Of a stretch of DNA of 64,000 nt, positions 51,503-62,200 are shown in pieces (within the stretch, counting starts at the first letter, position 1; every line of letters starts with the position of its first letter). This DNA comes from Chitinophaga sp. MM2321. GTDB taxonomy: Bacteria; Bacteroidota; Bacteroidia; Chitinophagales; Chitinophagaceae. The stretch covers positions 5,084,001 through 5,148,000 of the forward strand of contig NZ_OZ035533.1 in assembly GCF_964033635.1 (NCBI RefSeq). The letters run 5' to 3'. The notes under the pieces are model-generated. The model saw only the letters and a program-made list of their open reading frames with translations, was not told the DNA's origin and searched no databases. The position numbers were made by a program, and so were the translations under genes.

Positions 51503-52276
51503 TCATTGTGCAGACCAGCCACCGTCCACAGGTAATGCAACGCCGGTGATGGTGGTGGCTCCTTCCGATGCAAAGAGCAGGGCCGTGTCTGCGATCACTT
51601 CTACCGGCACAAAGGATTTAACGGCCTGTTTGGCCAGGAAAATATTTGCCGCTACTTCGTTTTCAGGGAGGTGGTGTGCTTTTGCCTGGTCTGCTACCTG
51701 TTTTTCTACCAGTGGTGTTTTTACATAACCCGGGCAAATAGCGTTGCAGGTAATGTTATGCGGCGCACCTTCCAGGGCGATGGTTTTGGTAAGACCGATC
51801 AATCCGTGTTTGGCTGCCACGTATGCACTTTTAAATTCGGAGGCGAATAGTCCGTGTGCCGAAGCAATATTGATGATCCGCCCGAATTGCTGCGCCTTCA
51901 TAAGCGGCCATGCTGCCTTGATCAGGTGAAAGGCGGATGTGAGGTTGATAGCAATAATATCATTCCATTTATCTTCCGGAAAATCTTCTATGGGAGATAC
52001 ATGTTGAATACCGGCATTATTGATTAACACGTCAACCGTTCCGAATTGCGCCGCTGCTTCCTGTACCAGTGATCTCAGGGATGCCGGATCAAGCATATTG
52101 GCAGGTGAGTAAAGATGCTCCACCTGGTGGAATGTTGCCACCTCTGCTGCGATGGCCGCGCCATTCTTTTCAAGACCGTTGAAAATAATATTATAGCCTT
52201 TCCGGGCAAACCCGTTGGCGATACCCAGCCCGATCCCGCTGGTACTGCCAGTTATAAGTACTGTTCGCTTTTTCAT
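51503..52276 (-). CDS. 3-hydroxybutyrate dehydrogenase (SDR family)
   Basis: 257 residues. NAD-dependent short-chain dehydrogenase with TGSTSGIGLGIANGFARKGY, NNAGIQHVSPIEDFPEDKWN, Ser in IINIASAHGLFASEFK, the catalytic Tyr-x3-Lys in SAYVAAKHGLIGLTK and CNAICPGYVKTPLV. The HVSPIEDFP, CPGYVKTPLVEKQ and final GVALPVDGGWSAQ features are those of bacterial D-3-hydroxybutyrate dehydrogenase. It oxidises hydroxybutyrate to acetoacetate, the ScoAB substrate. It lies between gntP and scoA. Confidence 0.93.
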   Translation of the reverse strand: MKKRTVLITGSTSGIGLGIANGFARKGYNIIFNGLEKNGAAIAAEVATFHQVEHLYSPANMLDPASLRSLVQEAAAQFGTVDVLINNAGIQHVSPIEDFPEDKWNDIIAINLTSAFHLIKAAWPLMKAQQFGRIINIASAHGLFASEFKSAYVAAKHGLIGLTKTIALEGAPHNITCNAICPGYVKTPLVEKQVADQAKAHHLPENEVAANIFLAKQAVKSFVPVEVIADTALLFASEGATTITGVALPVDGGWSAQ

Positions 52277-52278
52277 AT

Positions 52279-53673
52279 TTATACAATTCCGGTAAGATAA
52301 TAGAGCGCGATAACCAGGAATACGGCCATCGTTTTGATAAGGGTCATCACAAAAATATCGATATAAGATTGTTTATGCGTCAATCCTGTTACCGCCAGCA
52401 ATGTGATGACTGCGCCATTATGTGGCAGGGTGTCCATACCACCGCTGGCCATCGCAGCCACCCGGTGTAATACTTCCGGGCTGATGCCTGCTTTCGCGGC
52501 CTGCGCCAGGTAGGTTTCGCTCATGGTGGCCAATGCAATGCTCATACCACCGGAAGCGGAGCCGGTAATACCAGCCAGCGCAGTAGTGGTTACCGCTTCA
52601 TTTACCAGCGGATCTTTGATGGCAGATGCCAGCCCCGTATTGATATGCCGGAACCCTGGCAAAGCGGCGATAACGCCGCCGAAACCATATTCCGATGCCG
52701 TGTTTAAAGTGGCCAGCAACGCGCCGCTAATGGAAATATTAATACCGGATTTAAAATTTGTTTTTATCCGTTTGAAAGAAGTCAGCAAAACCAATGTTAT
52801 CCCTGCCAGCAGTGCCGCTTCTACGGCCCAAATGGCCGCCAGTTTTGGTATTTCAACAGGCGCCACATTACTGATGCCGATGCTGGTAAAATCAAAGCTC
52901 AATCCATAATGCCGGGTAATCAGTACGGTAAATATCTTATTGCAGATACCTACCAGTAATAAAGGCAAGATGGCGAGTAATGCAGGCGGCAACTTTTCAT
53001 GGTTTACTTCCGTTGTTCCGGAACCTGATGTATCACCGTACCCCTCTCCTTTTTTCCGGGCTTTTCTTCTCCGCCATTCGAGATAAGACATCCCGATGAT
53101 GCCTATAAAAATACTCCCGATCAGCCCCAGCCAGGGCGCTGCCCAGGTATCAGTTTTAAAGAAGGTGGTGGGAATGATATTCTGGATCTGTGGCGACCCC
53201 GGTAAAGCATCCATGGTGAAAGTAAATGCACCCAGTGCAATCGTGCCCGGGATCAGCCGCTTGGGAATGTCTGCTGCTTTGAATAATTCTGCTGCAAACG
53301 GATATAACGCAAACGCCACTACGAAAAGCGACACGCCGCCATACGTCAGTACCGCCCCCACAAATACAATAGCGAGCATTGATTTGTTTTCCCCGATCAC
53401 ATTGATAATAGCCCGCGTAATAGATGTTGCGAAGCCTGACATTTCAATCACTTTACCAAAGATGGCGCCCAATAAAAAAACGGGAAAATACAGTTTGATA
53501 AACCCCGCTACTTTTTCCATGAAGATGCCAGAGAAAAAAACAGGCACATGGTCAGGACTGGTCATTAATACGGCAAACAACGCGGCTACCGGTGCAAACA
53601 AGATCACGCTGAAACCCCTGTAGGCAACAAACATCAGGAATAATAACGCCAGTAATATAATGATGATGTCCAT
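52279..53673 (-). CDS. GntP-family permease, probably for 3-hydroxybutyrate
   Basis: 464 residues with about 12 hydrophobic segments (IIIILLALLFLMFVAYRGFS, MLAIVFVGAVLTYGGVSLFV, SINISISGALLATLNTASEY). GntP signatures include GAFTFTMDALPGSPQIQNII and the final MASGGMDTLPHNGAVITLLA. GntP carriers import gluconate or similar hydroxy acids with protons. Placement two bases before the hydroxybutyrate dehydrogenase gene points to short hydroxy acids as the substrate. That inference is from context, not from residues. Confidence 0.9.
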   Translation of the reverse strand: MDIIIILLALLFLMFVAYRGFSVILFAPVAALFAVLMTSPDHVPVFFSGIFMEKVAGFIKLYFPVFLLGAIFGKVIEMSGFATSITRAIINVIGENKSMLAIVFVGAVLTYGGVSLFVVAFALYPFAAELFKAADIPKRLIPGTIALGAFTFTMDALPGSPQIQNIIPTTFFKTDTWAAPWLGLIGSIFIGIIGMSYLEWRRRKARKKGEGYGDTSGSGTTEVNHEKLPPALLAILPLLLVGICNKIFTVLITRHYGLSFDFTSIGISNVAPVEIPKLAAIWAVEAALLAGITLVLLTSFKRIKTNFKSGINISISGALLATLNTASEYGFGGVIAALPGFRHINTGLASAIKDPLVNEAVTTTALAGITGSASGGMSIALATMSETYLAQAAKAGISPEVLHRVAAMASGGMDTLPHNGAVITLLAVTGLTHKQSYIDIFVMTLIKTMAVFLVIALYYLTGIV

Positions 53674-53679
53674 AAATAA

Positions 53680-54609
53680 TTATTTAAGATCTGCTTTCAT
53701 AAAGCGGATTAATTCAGTCTCTCTTTTGGTATTCATCATCTCCGCAAAAGCAGTATTCCATTGGTAATAGCCTTCACCGGATTTAATACCGAATTTTTGC
53801 GCTGCCACTAATTTTTTTAAAGTAGGGAATGCGCCGGTAGCATTACTGAGATCCTGGAACAGGTAATCTGAAATAGCTGCAAAAATATCCAGTCCGCCCA
53901 TATCGGCAGAAGCAAGCGGACCGGTAACCGGCAGCCGGCGGCCAATACCATAAACAACAGCAGCATCAATATCTTCTTTAGAGGCTACGCCTTCTTCCAG
54001 CAGGAATTGCGCTTCCCTGAGCAAAGCAGCTTGCAGGCGATTGCCTACAAACCCGGGGATTTCTTTTTTTACTTCAATCGTTTTTTTATGCATCTGGTCT
54101 AACAGGGTCAGTACACGTTCCATCACAGCATCCGTTGTTTTTTCATGACGGAGTACTTCTACCAGGGGGGTGAGGTGTGCAGGGTTCCAGAAATGCGTCA
54201 CCACAAACCGTTGCGGATATTGCATTACGCTGGCAATGGCAGCCGGACTAAGCCCGGAGGTATTACTGGCCAGGATCACAGTATCATCGCAAAGGGTATC
54301 GAGGTGTTTGAAAAGCTCCTGTTTCAGTTCCATATTTTCAGGGATCGCTTCAATCACAAAGGTGGCTGTGCTCACCGCATCCTTCACCGAAGTAGTCACC
54401 TGGATCCGGTTCATGATCACCGCGCGATCTGTTTCCTGTAACAGTTCATTTTTTATCAGCACATCCAGCTTTGACTGGATGCCGGCGTCGGCGAGTCTGA
54501 GATCACTTTGACTGATACCATGCAGTTGCACGGAAATCCCCGCCCAGGCGGCATTCAAGGCAATAGAATGCCCCATGGTACCACAGCCGATTATCGTTAA
54601 TCTTTCCAT
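53680..54609 (-). CDS. 3-hydroxyacyl-CoA dehydrogenase family protein
   Basis: 309 residues. Rossmann motif LTIIGCGTMGHSIALNAAWA, FVIEAIPENMELKQELFKHL, ASNTSGLSPAAIASVMQYPQ, active-site VTHFWNPAHLTPLVEV (His with the Glu of the pair) and IPGFVGNRLQAALLREAQFL. It should oxidise 3-hydroxybutyryl-CoA or a related hydroxyacyl-CoA with NAD. The PaaH/Hbd type is most likely, but lambda-crystallin-like enzymes acting on free hydroxy acids share this fold. Its ATG shares one base with the stop of the upstream glycosidase gene (TGATG), tying the catabolic and hydrolase halves together. Confidence 0.88.
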   Translation of the reverse strand: MERLTIIGCGTMGHSIALNAAWAGISVQLHGISQSDLRLADAGIQSKLDVLIKNELLQETDRAVIMNRIQVTTSVKDAVSTATFVIEAIPENMELKQELFKHLDTLCDDTVILASNTSGLSPAAIASVMQYPQRFVVTHFWNPAHLTPLVEVLRHEKTTDAVMERVLTLLDQMHKKTIEVKKEIPGFVGNRLQAALLREAQFLLEEGVASKEDIDAAVVYGIGRRLPVTGPLASADMGGLDIFAAISDYLFQDLSNATGAFPTLKKLVAAQKFGIKSGEGYYQWNTAFAEMMNTKRETELIRFMKADLK

Positions 54610-57600
54610 CAGTTACTTTTTATATTACAGGATTGCGCCAATGCAGTTGCAGATAGCGAATCAGATACAAGATATACGGGAGAGATGTCCAGCGCGATTT
54701 TATTACCGGTCCTGATCGGCGCTCCCATGATGTTGTAAGCCTTCACGCCTTCCGGTATGTCAAGGCTCAGTTGACGGGTTTCTTTTTCTGTAACCCAGGC
54801 AATCAGTACGGCCTTATTACCACACTGAAAAGAATATCCTTGTACACTATCTTTTTCAATGGCGGCGGCATACTTAAAATCAGGGCCTATCATCTTTGCC
54901 ATTACCGCCTGTGCGGGATACAGTTTGCGAGGTTCCCCGCCTTCTCCCAGCAATGCGAATTCCAGGTGCGGTGATGCATCGTTTACAAATCCTTCCCCTC
55001 CCTGGTGATAGAATATTTTCTCTACGCCACGGGCCAGCATGATGGCGTTATAACGAATGGACCAGTCGGCACATTGCTTTTCATTGGAAAGCAAAAGATT
55101 AGCGGAGGAGTGATGTGGCGGTGCTACCCAGGGGCTCCAGGGCAGGTTGTCTGCTGCATAATAGGAATACTCCGTAATCCATATCGGCTTACGGGGACCC
55201 TGCCGCTCCATTTGCGCCAGCAGCGTATCCATTTCATGGATAAACGATTCCGGTGTTCTCAGCATACCATAGTTATGAATGTTGAGGATATCTATACTCT
55301 TCATACCACCGGCATCAAAAAATGTTTTCATATAGCGCCAGGGTTCTGCACTGAATCCTCCGATAACCTGGCAGGTGGGATCTGCCTTTTTCATCACGAG
55401 GTAAGCTTCTTCCAATAACCCAATATAATCTTCGGGAACATAAGCTGCACCGGGAAGTTTATATGCCTCGTTCGGCAGACAGAATTGTGTCCACACCGGT
55501 TCATTCAGAAATTCAAAATATCGAATCCTTGACTTATAATGTCCAATTGCTTTACTGATAAAATCCATAAGGCCCGCACGTTCTTTGGGCATATAAGACA
55601 TCCGCTGCCAACCAACATTCTTCACCGAATCGGGCGCAGTAGAACCCCATGCGGGAGCGGGCAATGGTGGCATCAGCGCAAGTACATTATAGCCTTCCGC
55701 CTGTTCCCGGTCTACCTGCTCGTCGGCAGGCGCGAAGGACAGTTGTCCTTTTACCGGTTCCAGTAATCCCCAGTTGATAGACCAGTTACGCGCCCAGGTA
55801 ACGCCTGCCTGGTGCAATGCTTTACCCGCCTCCTTTGTGGTGGGGGCGTGATTAATGCCAAAAGCAGCATGCGGGCTGTTATAAGGGTCTATTACGGCCA
55901 TGCGGAGGATACGTTCTTGATCCAAGTTATTAAAACGCCAGGAGAATTTCACCTGGTAATATCCATTGTCTGTTAAAGCAAGCGGCCACTCCATTTCCTG
56001 CGAGCTACCTCCGCTGATCCGGATATTTTTGGTAACAGCAGATACCTGCTTTCCAAAATAATCACTGATCTCCGCCGTTACCGGAACGGTCACCGGGCGT
56101 TTTGTACGATTAGCTGCTACCAACCAAACTTTCGCGGCTGAAGGAGTATGAAAAATATTGCCGAACGCCTTGGAGCTGACACCCAATTCCACGGCTTCAT
56201 TTATAACAAACGAAGTAGCTTTTGCCCCCTGCTCCAGTTGTATGGCATCTATCCATACCACTGCTTCATCATCATCCCGCAACAGATTAGGTCCAACGGC
56301 CACGTACAGGTCCTGCTCTATGGCAGTAACGGTGAAGCTATAACGTGCCCATTTTTCGGTCAGCACCACTTCCTTTGACACCTGCGTAGGATGGTAGCCC
56401 AAGCTTGGTTCGAGACCACGGGAGAAAAGCAGTTTTGCTGGAACGCCGGCGCGGTCAGCACGCATCCAGGCGGACAGCGTATATTCGTTTCCGGGGATGG
56501 CATTCACCCAACCAATGTTGGCTGCCAGCGGGGCATTCTGTACATTACGAGCTATAGGCCATACATCGTAAAAAGTAACCGGGGTTTTTCCGGGTCCGAG
56601 TTCAATCCGCAAACTATGTTTTCCATCGTGGGCTTCATCGCTCACGACATCGCCGTAAAGACCCACCAGGTCTCCTCCCCAACCGGTATATTTTCCCATG
56701 GAAGACCAGCCTGCTGGTCCCGCTTCAAAGGATGCATTCGGCAGCAGGTTCTTTGCCCCGGTGTACAACACCCGGGGATTACGCCTTGGTATAATAGAAT
56801 CTTTTGCCGCCCTGGCATACATCGTTTTTTTATCGATCACATTCCGGATCATAAACCCTTTGCCGGTTCCTGCCAGTATAACAACAGAATCTTTTGTATC
56901 CATACTAATCCCATGATCCAACCAATCGCCTTCGGCTTTTGTTGGAACGGGGCCGATGTCCTGCCAGTCTTTTCCGTAATTTAATGAAACGTACACGGAT
57001 CGTTTATCTGTGTACGTTGAATAGTATACCACCCCTTCTCCGGCATGAATAAAATCATCCGCCGCACCGTTCAACATGCCGGTCTTATGCCAGCTATTAC
57101 CGTGATCACGGCTATTGTAAATATTGCCTGCCTGATCCGCCTGCAGTAACGCAGCCCCACTCAAAGAAGTGGTTGCGAATAAGGCGGAGGTGCTGAGCGA
57201 GCCTGTTTTTCTCCAGTTAAGCCCATCATCTGTACTTTTATATACGTTGCCATCAAAGCCATTTACGATCACCCCGTCCGCTGTTTTTTCCAGACGGTAT
57301 AATGCATTGTCGCCGATTTTTCCGAGGTCGGTCCAGGTGTTGCCTTTGTCGACTGAACGGTAGATATGTCCGCCGTCCGAATCGGTGTCTGTCACCAGAA
57401 GGGTACCTTTCACCGTATAAAAAATTGCATAGGCTGCTTGTGCACCATCGCGGTTTTTATTGGTAGTCAGTGTAGTGAGTTTTTTCCAGGACCGGCCACC
57501 ATCCTTTGTACCAAGTACTTCCGCATTGCCGGTGAGGATATAAAACTCGCGCCGGTTACCGGTTTCCCCTATGCAGGTAATTTCGGATGTTGTAGGCTTC

Positions 57601-57839
57601 GCCAGAAATTTCCAGCTACGTCCGTAGTTTTCACTGATAAATAACATCCCCCTGTTTTGCCCACGGGTGGCACAGAGTACTACCGGCCCTTCCAGTGCAC
57701 GTATGGCATCGATCCTTCCGCCTTTAACTAACTCCGTGGTTGTCCAGTTACTGAATACAGCAATATCCTGCGCAATGGCAGGATATACACTGGTGAAACA
57801 TAACAGTAACGTGAAATAAAATCTTCTTTTTATAATCAT
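54609..57839 (-). CDS. Multidomain secreted glycosidase-like protein (BNR propeller, CBM, TIM barrel)
   Basis: 1076 residues with a Sec signal (MIIKRRFYFTLLLCFTSVYP..AQ). Residues about 30-335 are BNR/sortilin-like propeller repeats (ISENYGRSWKFLAKP, TKDGGRSWKKLTTL, RDHGNSWHKTG). About 365-545 is a CBM4/9-like jelly roll (LLPNASFEAGPAGWSSMGKY, EYTLSAWMRADRAG). About 550-660 is an Ig-like linker. About 665-960 is a clan-A TIM barrel with acid/base Glu in YFEFLNEPVWTQF (about 779) and nucleophile Glu in PIWITEYSYYAADN (about 889). This resembles GH39/GH5-like retaining enzymes; exact family and substrate are unknown. Fusion of a propeller to such a barrel is uncommon. Confidence 0.78.
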   Translation of the reverse strand: MIIKRRFYFTLLLCFTSVYPAIAQDIAVFSNWTTTELVKGGRIDAIRALEGPVVLCATRGQNRGMLFISENYGRSWKFLAKPTTSEITCIGETGNRREFYILTGNAEVLGTKDGGRSWKKLTTLTTNKNRDGAQAAYAIFYTVKGTLLVTDTDSDGGHIYRSVDKGNTWTDLGKIGDNALYRLEKTADGVIVNGFDGNVYKSTDDGLNWRKTGSLSTSALFATTSLSGAALLQADQAGNIYNSRDHGNSWHKTGMLNGAADDFIHAGEGVVYYSTYTDKRSVYVSLNYGKDWQDIGPVPTKAEGDWLDHGISMDTKDSVVILAGTGKGFMIRNVIDKKTMYARAAKDSIIPRRNPRVLYTGAKNLLPNASFEAGPAGWSSMGKYTGWGGDLVGLYGDVVSDEAHDGKHSLRIELGPGKTPVTFYDVWPIARNVQNAPLAANIGWVNAIPGNEYTLSAWMRADRAGVPAKLLFSRGLEPSLGYHPTQVSKEVVLTEKWARYSFTVTAIEQDLYVAVGPNLLRDDDEAVVWIDAIQLEQGAKATSFVINEAVELGVSSKAFGNIFHTPSAAKVWLVAANRTKRPVTVPVTAEISDYFGKQVSAVTKNIRISGGSSQEMEWPLALTDNGYYQVKFSWRFNNLDQERILRMAVIDPYNSPHAAFGINHAPTTKEAGKALHQAGVTWARNWSINWGLLEPVKGQLSFAPADEQVDREQAEGYNVLALMPPLPAPAWGSTAPDSVKNVGWQRMSYMPKERAGLMDFISKAIGHYKSRIRYFEFLNEPVWTQFCLPNEAYKLPGAAYVPEDYIGLLEEAYLVMKKADPTCQVIGGFSAEPWRYMKTFFDAGGMKSIDILNIHNYGMLRTPESFIHEMDTLLAQMERQGPRKPIWITEYSYYAADNLPWSPWVAPPHHSSANLLLSNEKQCADWSIRYNAIMLARGVEKIFYHQGGEGFVNDASPHLEFALLGEGGEPRKLYPAQAVMAKMIGPDFKYAAAIEKDSVQGYSFQCGNKAVLIAWVTEKETRQLSLDIPEGVKAYNIMGAPIRTGNKIALDISPVYLVSDSLSATALAQSCNIKSN

Positions 57840-57891
57840 TAATTGTACTTAATTCTTCCCTTGAATAAATAGCGGGTATGTCTGCTTTTCA

Positions 57892-59220
57892 TCAACGCTT
57901 ACTTTTTTTCCCTTTAGTACGGGGAGCGAGTTGCAGCATTTCTCCTTTGAGATAAGTAACTACAGCTTCTTTCAAATCACTGTCAGCAGCCGGCGTAAAG
58001 GATGACACGGTTGGCTCATAGCCCCCACGTTCCCATTCTTTCTCCGAGAGTAAGTATCCCATCCATCCGTTGGCATATCCAAAATAGAAGGTGAACGGAA
58101 AAGGAGAACGATCTCTTATTTCATTAGATATTTCGCAGAACAGTTCCAGCGGAGCGTTCCAGATAGCCACATCATCATTGATCTTGAAAAAGCGGATGGG
58201 AAGTAATACCATATTCACACCAGCTTTGGTGGTGCGCGTGTATTTGGCCATATTCACAGGCCAGCCCATATCCTTGCGCCTTGGTGTTTCTACCGTGAGT
58301 GCACCTACGTTCAGCGTAATGTCGGGAGAGGTGACGATCTTTTTGTTGGCATCCAGGATCTTATCACCTAGCATAACATTGAACTGCGTGAGTACGGATG
58401 TGTTGATACCGCTGTACAGTGGCGCCAGGTTGCCGGCAGCACCGTTAATATATAACATGGGCGCGCCCGATTGCTTTTCTACATATTCGGATACAATTCC
58501 CTGCACATCTCCGCTGATGGCCATGTTGTTGCCACCCAGCACGGTACCGTGCATGGCATAATTAGCAATAGTAGCCAGCAGGGAACCATCGGCATTGTCG
58601 ATACGGATCATGCCTATGCGGCGGTCCACCGGCCCGTCCGGGTCCATACCAAGAGAGGATTTCCCATCCATGTTCTGTGCACGGCGGTTGATGTTTGCCT
58701 GTGAGTATCCCCAGCCTGTGCCGAGGCGTGCTGGTTTTAAGTTCTTTTGTGCTTCTCTCACACCATCTATCAGTAGTTGTTCTGTCATATCTGTATACAC
58801 CGTATCGAATGCATGCAGATATCTTTCGGCCATGAACACCTGGGTAACATCAGGTGGCCCGAATTCAGGGGCGGAGTGTGTATGTGTGGTGGTCCACCAT
58901 ACACTCAGCGGATCAATGCCCAGTTCTTTTTTAAGGCGGGCAGTGGTTTTATCATATTGATAGGGAGAGAGAATACAGATGTCTGTAGAAATGAGGTAGA
59001 ATTGAGTTATACCATCATCCATGGCCACAATACGGTGATAAATGCTATCATGTATGCTAGTGGATTTCCGCGCCTGGTAACCGAGCAGTTGCTGGGAGTT
59101 GGAAGGTGTGATGTTCTTCTTTACCACAGAAGCGCGGAATTGTTGCTGGGAGAAAGCATCATTTCCCAGTAGCAGTGTAGTTGCTACCAGGAAAATGCTT
59201 ATACTTTTATTCAATATCAT
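57892..59220 (-). CDS. Neutral/alkaline ceramidase-family hydrolase
   Basis: 442 residues with a Sec signal (MILNKSISIFLVATTLLLGN..FSQ). The domain is the ceramidase_alk N-terminal amidase: VSVWWTTTHTHSAPEFG-like zinc histidines, NYAMHGTVLGGNNMAISGDV (third His), GAAGNLAPLYSG and the YFGYANGWMGYLLSEKEWER loop. Classical neutral ceramidases (about 650-750 residues) cleave the amide of ceramide and have an extra C-terminal domain that is missing here. Many short homologues occur in planctomycete- and Bacteroidota-type catabolic loci with unknown substrates. Exported; it sits between the PVC-type dehydrogenase and the glycosidase. Confidence 0.85.
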   Translation of the reverse strand: MILNKSISIFLVATTLLLGNDAFSQQQFRASVVKKNITPSNSQQLLGYQARKSTSIHDSIYHRIVAMDDGITQFYLISTDICILSPYQYDKTTARLKKELGIDPLSVWWTTTHTHSAPEFGPPDVTQVFMAERYLHAFDTVYTDMTEQLLIDGVREAQKNLKPARLGTGWGYSQANINRRAQNMDGKSSLGMDPDGPVDRRIGMIRIDNADGSLLATIANYAMHGTVLGGNNMAISGDVQGIVSEYVEKQSGAPMLYINGAAGNLAPLYSGINTSVLTQFNVMLGDKILDANKKIVTSPDITLNVGALTVETPRRKDMGWPVNMAKYTRTTKAGVNMVLLPIRFFKINDDVAIWNAPLELFCEISNEIRDRSPFPFTFYFGYANGWMGYLLSEKEWERGGYEPTVSSFTPAADSDLKEAVVTYLKGEMLQLAPRTKGKKSKR

Positions 59221-59237
59221 CGCTTATTCTATTATCG

Positions 59238-62200
59238 TTAGTTTTCTTTAAGGAATGTAAGCAGGTCTGCCATTTCCTGCTTGTTGATTTTCTTTTCAAG
59301 ACCTGGCGGCATAGCGGACATATTCATAGCTCTCAACACAACGATATCCTTACGGAGGATATTTTTTTCTACCCCCGGTGCAGTGCGTAAGGTAATGGTG
59401 GTAGGTGTTTCAGAGGACATGATCCCTTGCAACGATTCTCCGCCATTCAATTCCACTGTCCAGAGATCAAAGCCGGGAGAGATAGATAATTGTGGCGCCA
59501 GCAGGTTATCCATGATTGCTTTGGCTGACCAGTTGTGCACAGTGCCGAGATCCGGCCCATAGCTGATTCCATTGGCACCGCGCAATTGATGGCAAAGCGC
59601 GCAGTTATCGGCAAATACTATTCTTCCTTTTTCTATATCTCCTTTTAGTTCCAGCGACTGCTCATATTCTTTACTCAGAGCTACGTTATCGCTTTTTACA
59701 AACAAAGGTTTGGCACGGCTACGGATCGTTGAATCAGGATGACCCAGCAATTGTTGTGTACGGGGCCAGCCCAGGCTTGTTGGCAATACTTTGCCGGATT
59801 CAATGGCGCCCAGCAATAAAGCAGATCGCTCTGTATTGGCCATGAACAGGCCAAGAGAGGCATCCTGTAAAGCAGGGGTGAGTACTTCCCATTGTTTCAA
59901 TAAATAATTACATACAGAAAGATCGGGTATAGCGCCGAGTGTGCGCAATGCCGCGAGTTGTATCGATAATTGTTCCTGTGGAACGATCAGTCCTTTTAAG
60001 AGATCAACATGTGGTGCAGGATTACGTAACGTAATAAAATCTACTGCTTCAGCGCGTTTATCATCCGGTAAACTACGGTTACCGATAATCGCAACCGCTC
60101 TTTGTACGGCTGTAGCAGCCTGCTTTTCATCCGGTACACCAATTGTCTTTAATAAACGGAAAGCCGCTTTTCTCACTTGACCGGAAGGATGTTCAAAACT
60201 GGTATTGATCAACAATGCCTGTTCTCCTTCATATACCGAAGTCAATGTTTTCAATCCCTGTGCAATCCCTTCCAGCACAGCTGCCTGCCAGATGCCCTGT
60301 TCTTTGGACCCTGCTTTTGTTGACTTCTCCACCAGTGTACGGATAATTTTCGGATCGCCGCCGGTGCCCACCATCGTAGCAAGGCGCTGAATCAGCGATG
60401 CATAGGCAGGAACATCCGGTTTGAATTTTTCCATCACTACATTTAACAGGGAAGCTGTTTGAGAAGCAGAAGCAGACAAAGCCGCGATCTGCACCCATTT
60501 ATCTTCCACATCCTGTAACAACAATTTATTCCTTACCGCAGCAGCTTCGGGTGTATTGATAAATCCGAGGGTACAAAGTAATTGGAAACGCACTTTTACA
60601 TTGTTGTCATTTTGTAAGGGTAGCAATGCTTTGGCCAATTCAGGCGCCGCTGATAAATGCAGTTCTGCCAGTTTGATGGCATTTTCCCGTACACCTGCAA
60701 CGGAGTCTTTCAATGACTGTAAGATGAGGTCCGGTGTAAGGGCTCCCATACCTTCCAGTGCCCACAGGGCATGGAGGCGACCAAAAGGAGACGCAGTATT
60801 CCGCGCCATTTGTGCCAGCGCAGGCACAGCGGCTTTATCTGCACGATCCACGAGCAGACGTTGTGCATTCATTCTCCACCAGATATTCGGATTAGCCAGT
60901 TCTTTGGTCAATTCTTCATTGGAAGCATCACCGAGTTTCAGGTTTTTCGTCCAGTCGGTTGGTTTTGCATCTGTTCTTGAAATACGATAGATACGTCCTT
61001 TATCGGTACCATTATAAAGCTCACCGGATTTGATCACATCATCGCCCATCCATTCGGGGTGTTCAATGATCTGGCGGTAGTAGTCTACTATGTATAGCGC
61101 GCCATCCGGTCCTATATAAATATTTACAGGACGGAACCAGGCATCTGTAGAGGTAAGAAATTCTTTTCTTGCCTGCAGGCGGCTGGCTATAAAGCTGGCG
61201 CCATGATCTTTCAACCTGTCAACGTGTACCAGGTTACTCACCGGTTCCGCTACAAAAGTGATGTCGTTATTATTATAAGCATCGGGGAAAGCGCCGCCAA
61301 GATAAGTAGTGATACCACAGGCAGAAGTGATGACGCCTGCATCTGTGAGCAGTTGGTTCTGTGGATTTTTGGTGGTAGGAAATACTTCACAGGCATCCGC
61401 ATGATCAGAAATGGACTGTGTAGCATTTGGTACCGCCTGATCAGGATTACGGTTAAGGTAAGTAGCCGCTATCACTTCCTGGAAGACGTGATTGGCATTG
61501 CTTACCAGCAACCGCCGGCCCCAGGCATCGAACGTATGCCCAAACTGTGTGTTGCTGGAAGTCGTTTCCAGCAGGCGCTGATCGGGGCGGAAGCGGACGG
61601 TACGACCATCTGCATTCTTTGACAACCGGGGCGCATCCGGATGAGCCGGGAACATAATTTCCCGGCCCTGATCTCCGAATTCCTCTTTGTAATCCCTCGT
61701 TGCCACAGCTCCTTCATGCCCTAAATAGATCCAGTTATCCAATCCATACACAGGGCTGTTTACATTATGTTGCGGATTGGATAATGCGAAGCCGGTCAGC
61801 AGTGTATCGCGTACATCTGCCTTGCCATCTCCGTCAGTATCTTCAAAATATAAAAGGTTGGGGGAATCTGTTACGACAATACCTTTCTTCCAACGCATTA
61901 AGCTGTTGGGCAGATTTAGTCCATCTGCGAATACGGTACTTTTATCCATCTTTCCATCCCCATCTTCATCGGTCAGTAATTTCACTTTACCGGTACCGCT
62001 CTGATCCAGCGGGTATCCGTGCATTTCCACCACGTACATCCTGCCGTATTCATCAATCTCCATATCCGTAGGATCGGCTACCAGCGGCTCGCTGGCCACC
62101 AATTCTATCTTGAACCCCGGTTCCAGTTCAAATGTTTTTAACGCTTCTTCCGGTGTTAATCCCGCTTGCAATCCTGATTTACTGTTACAGCCTGCACCAA

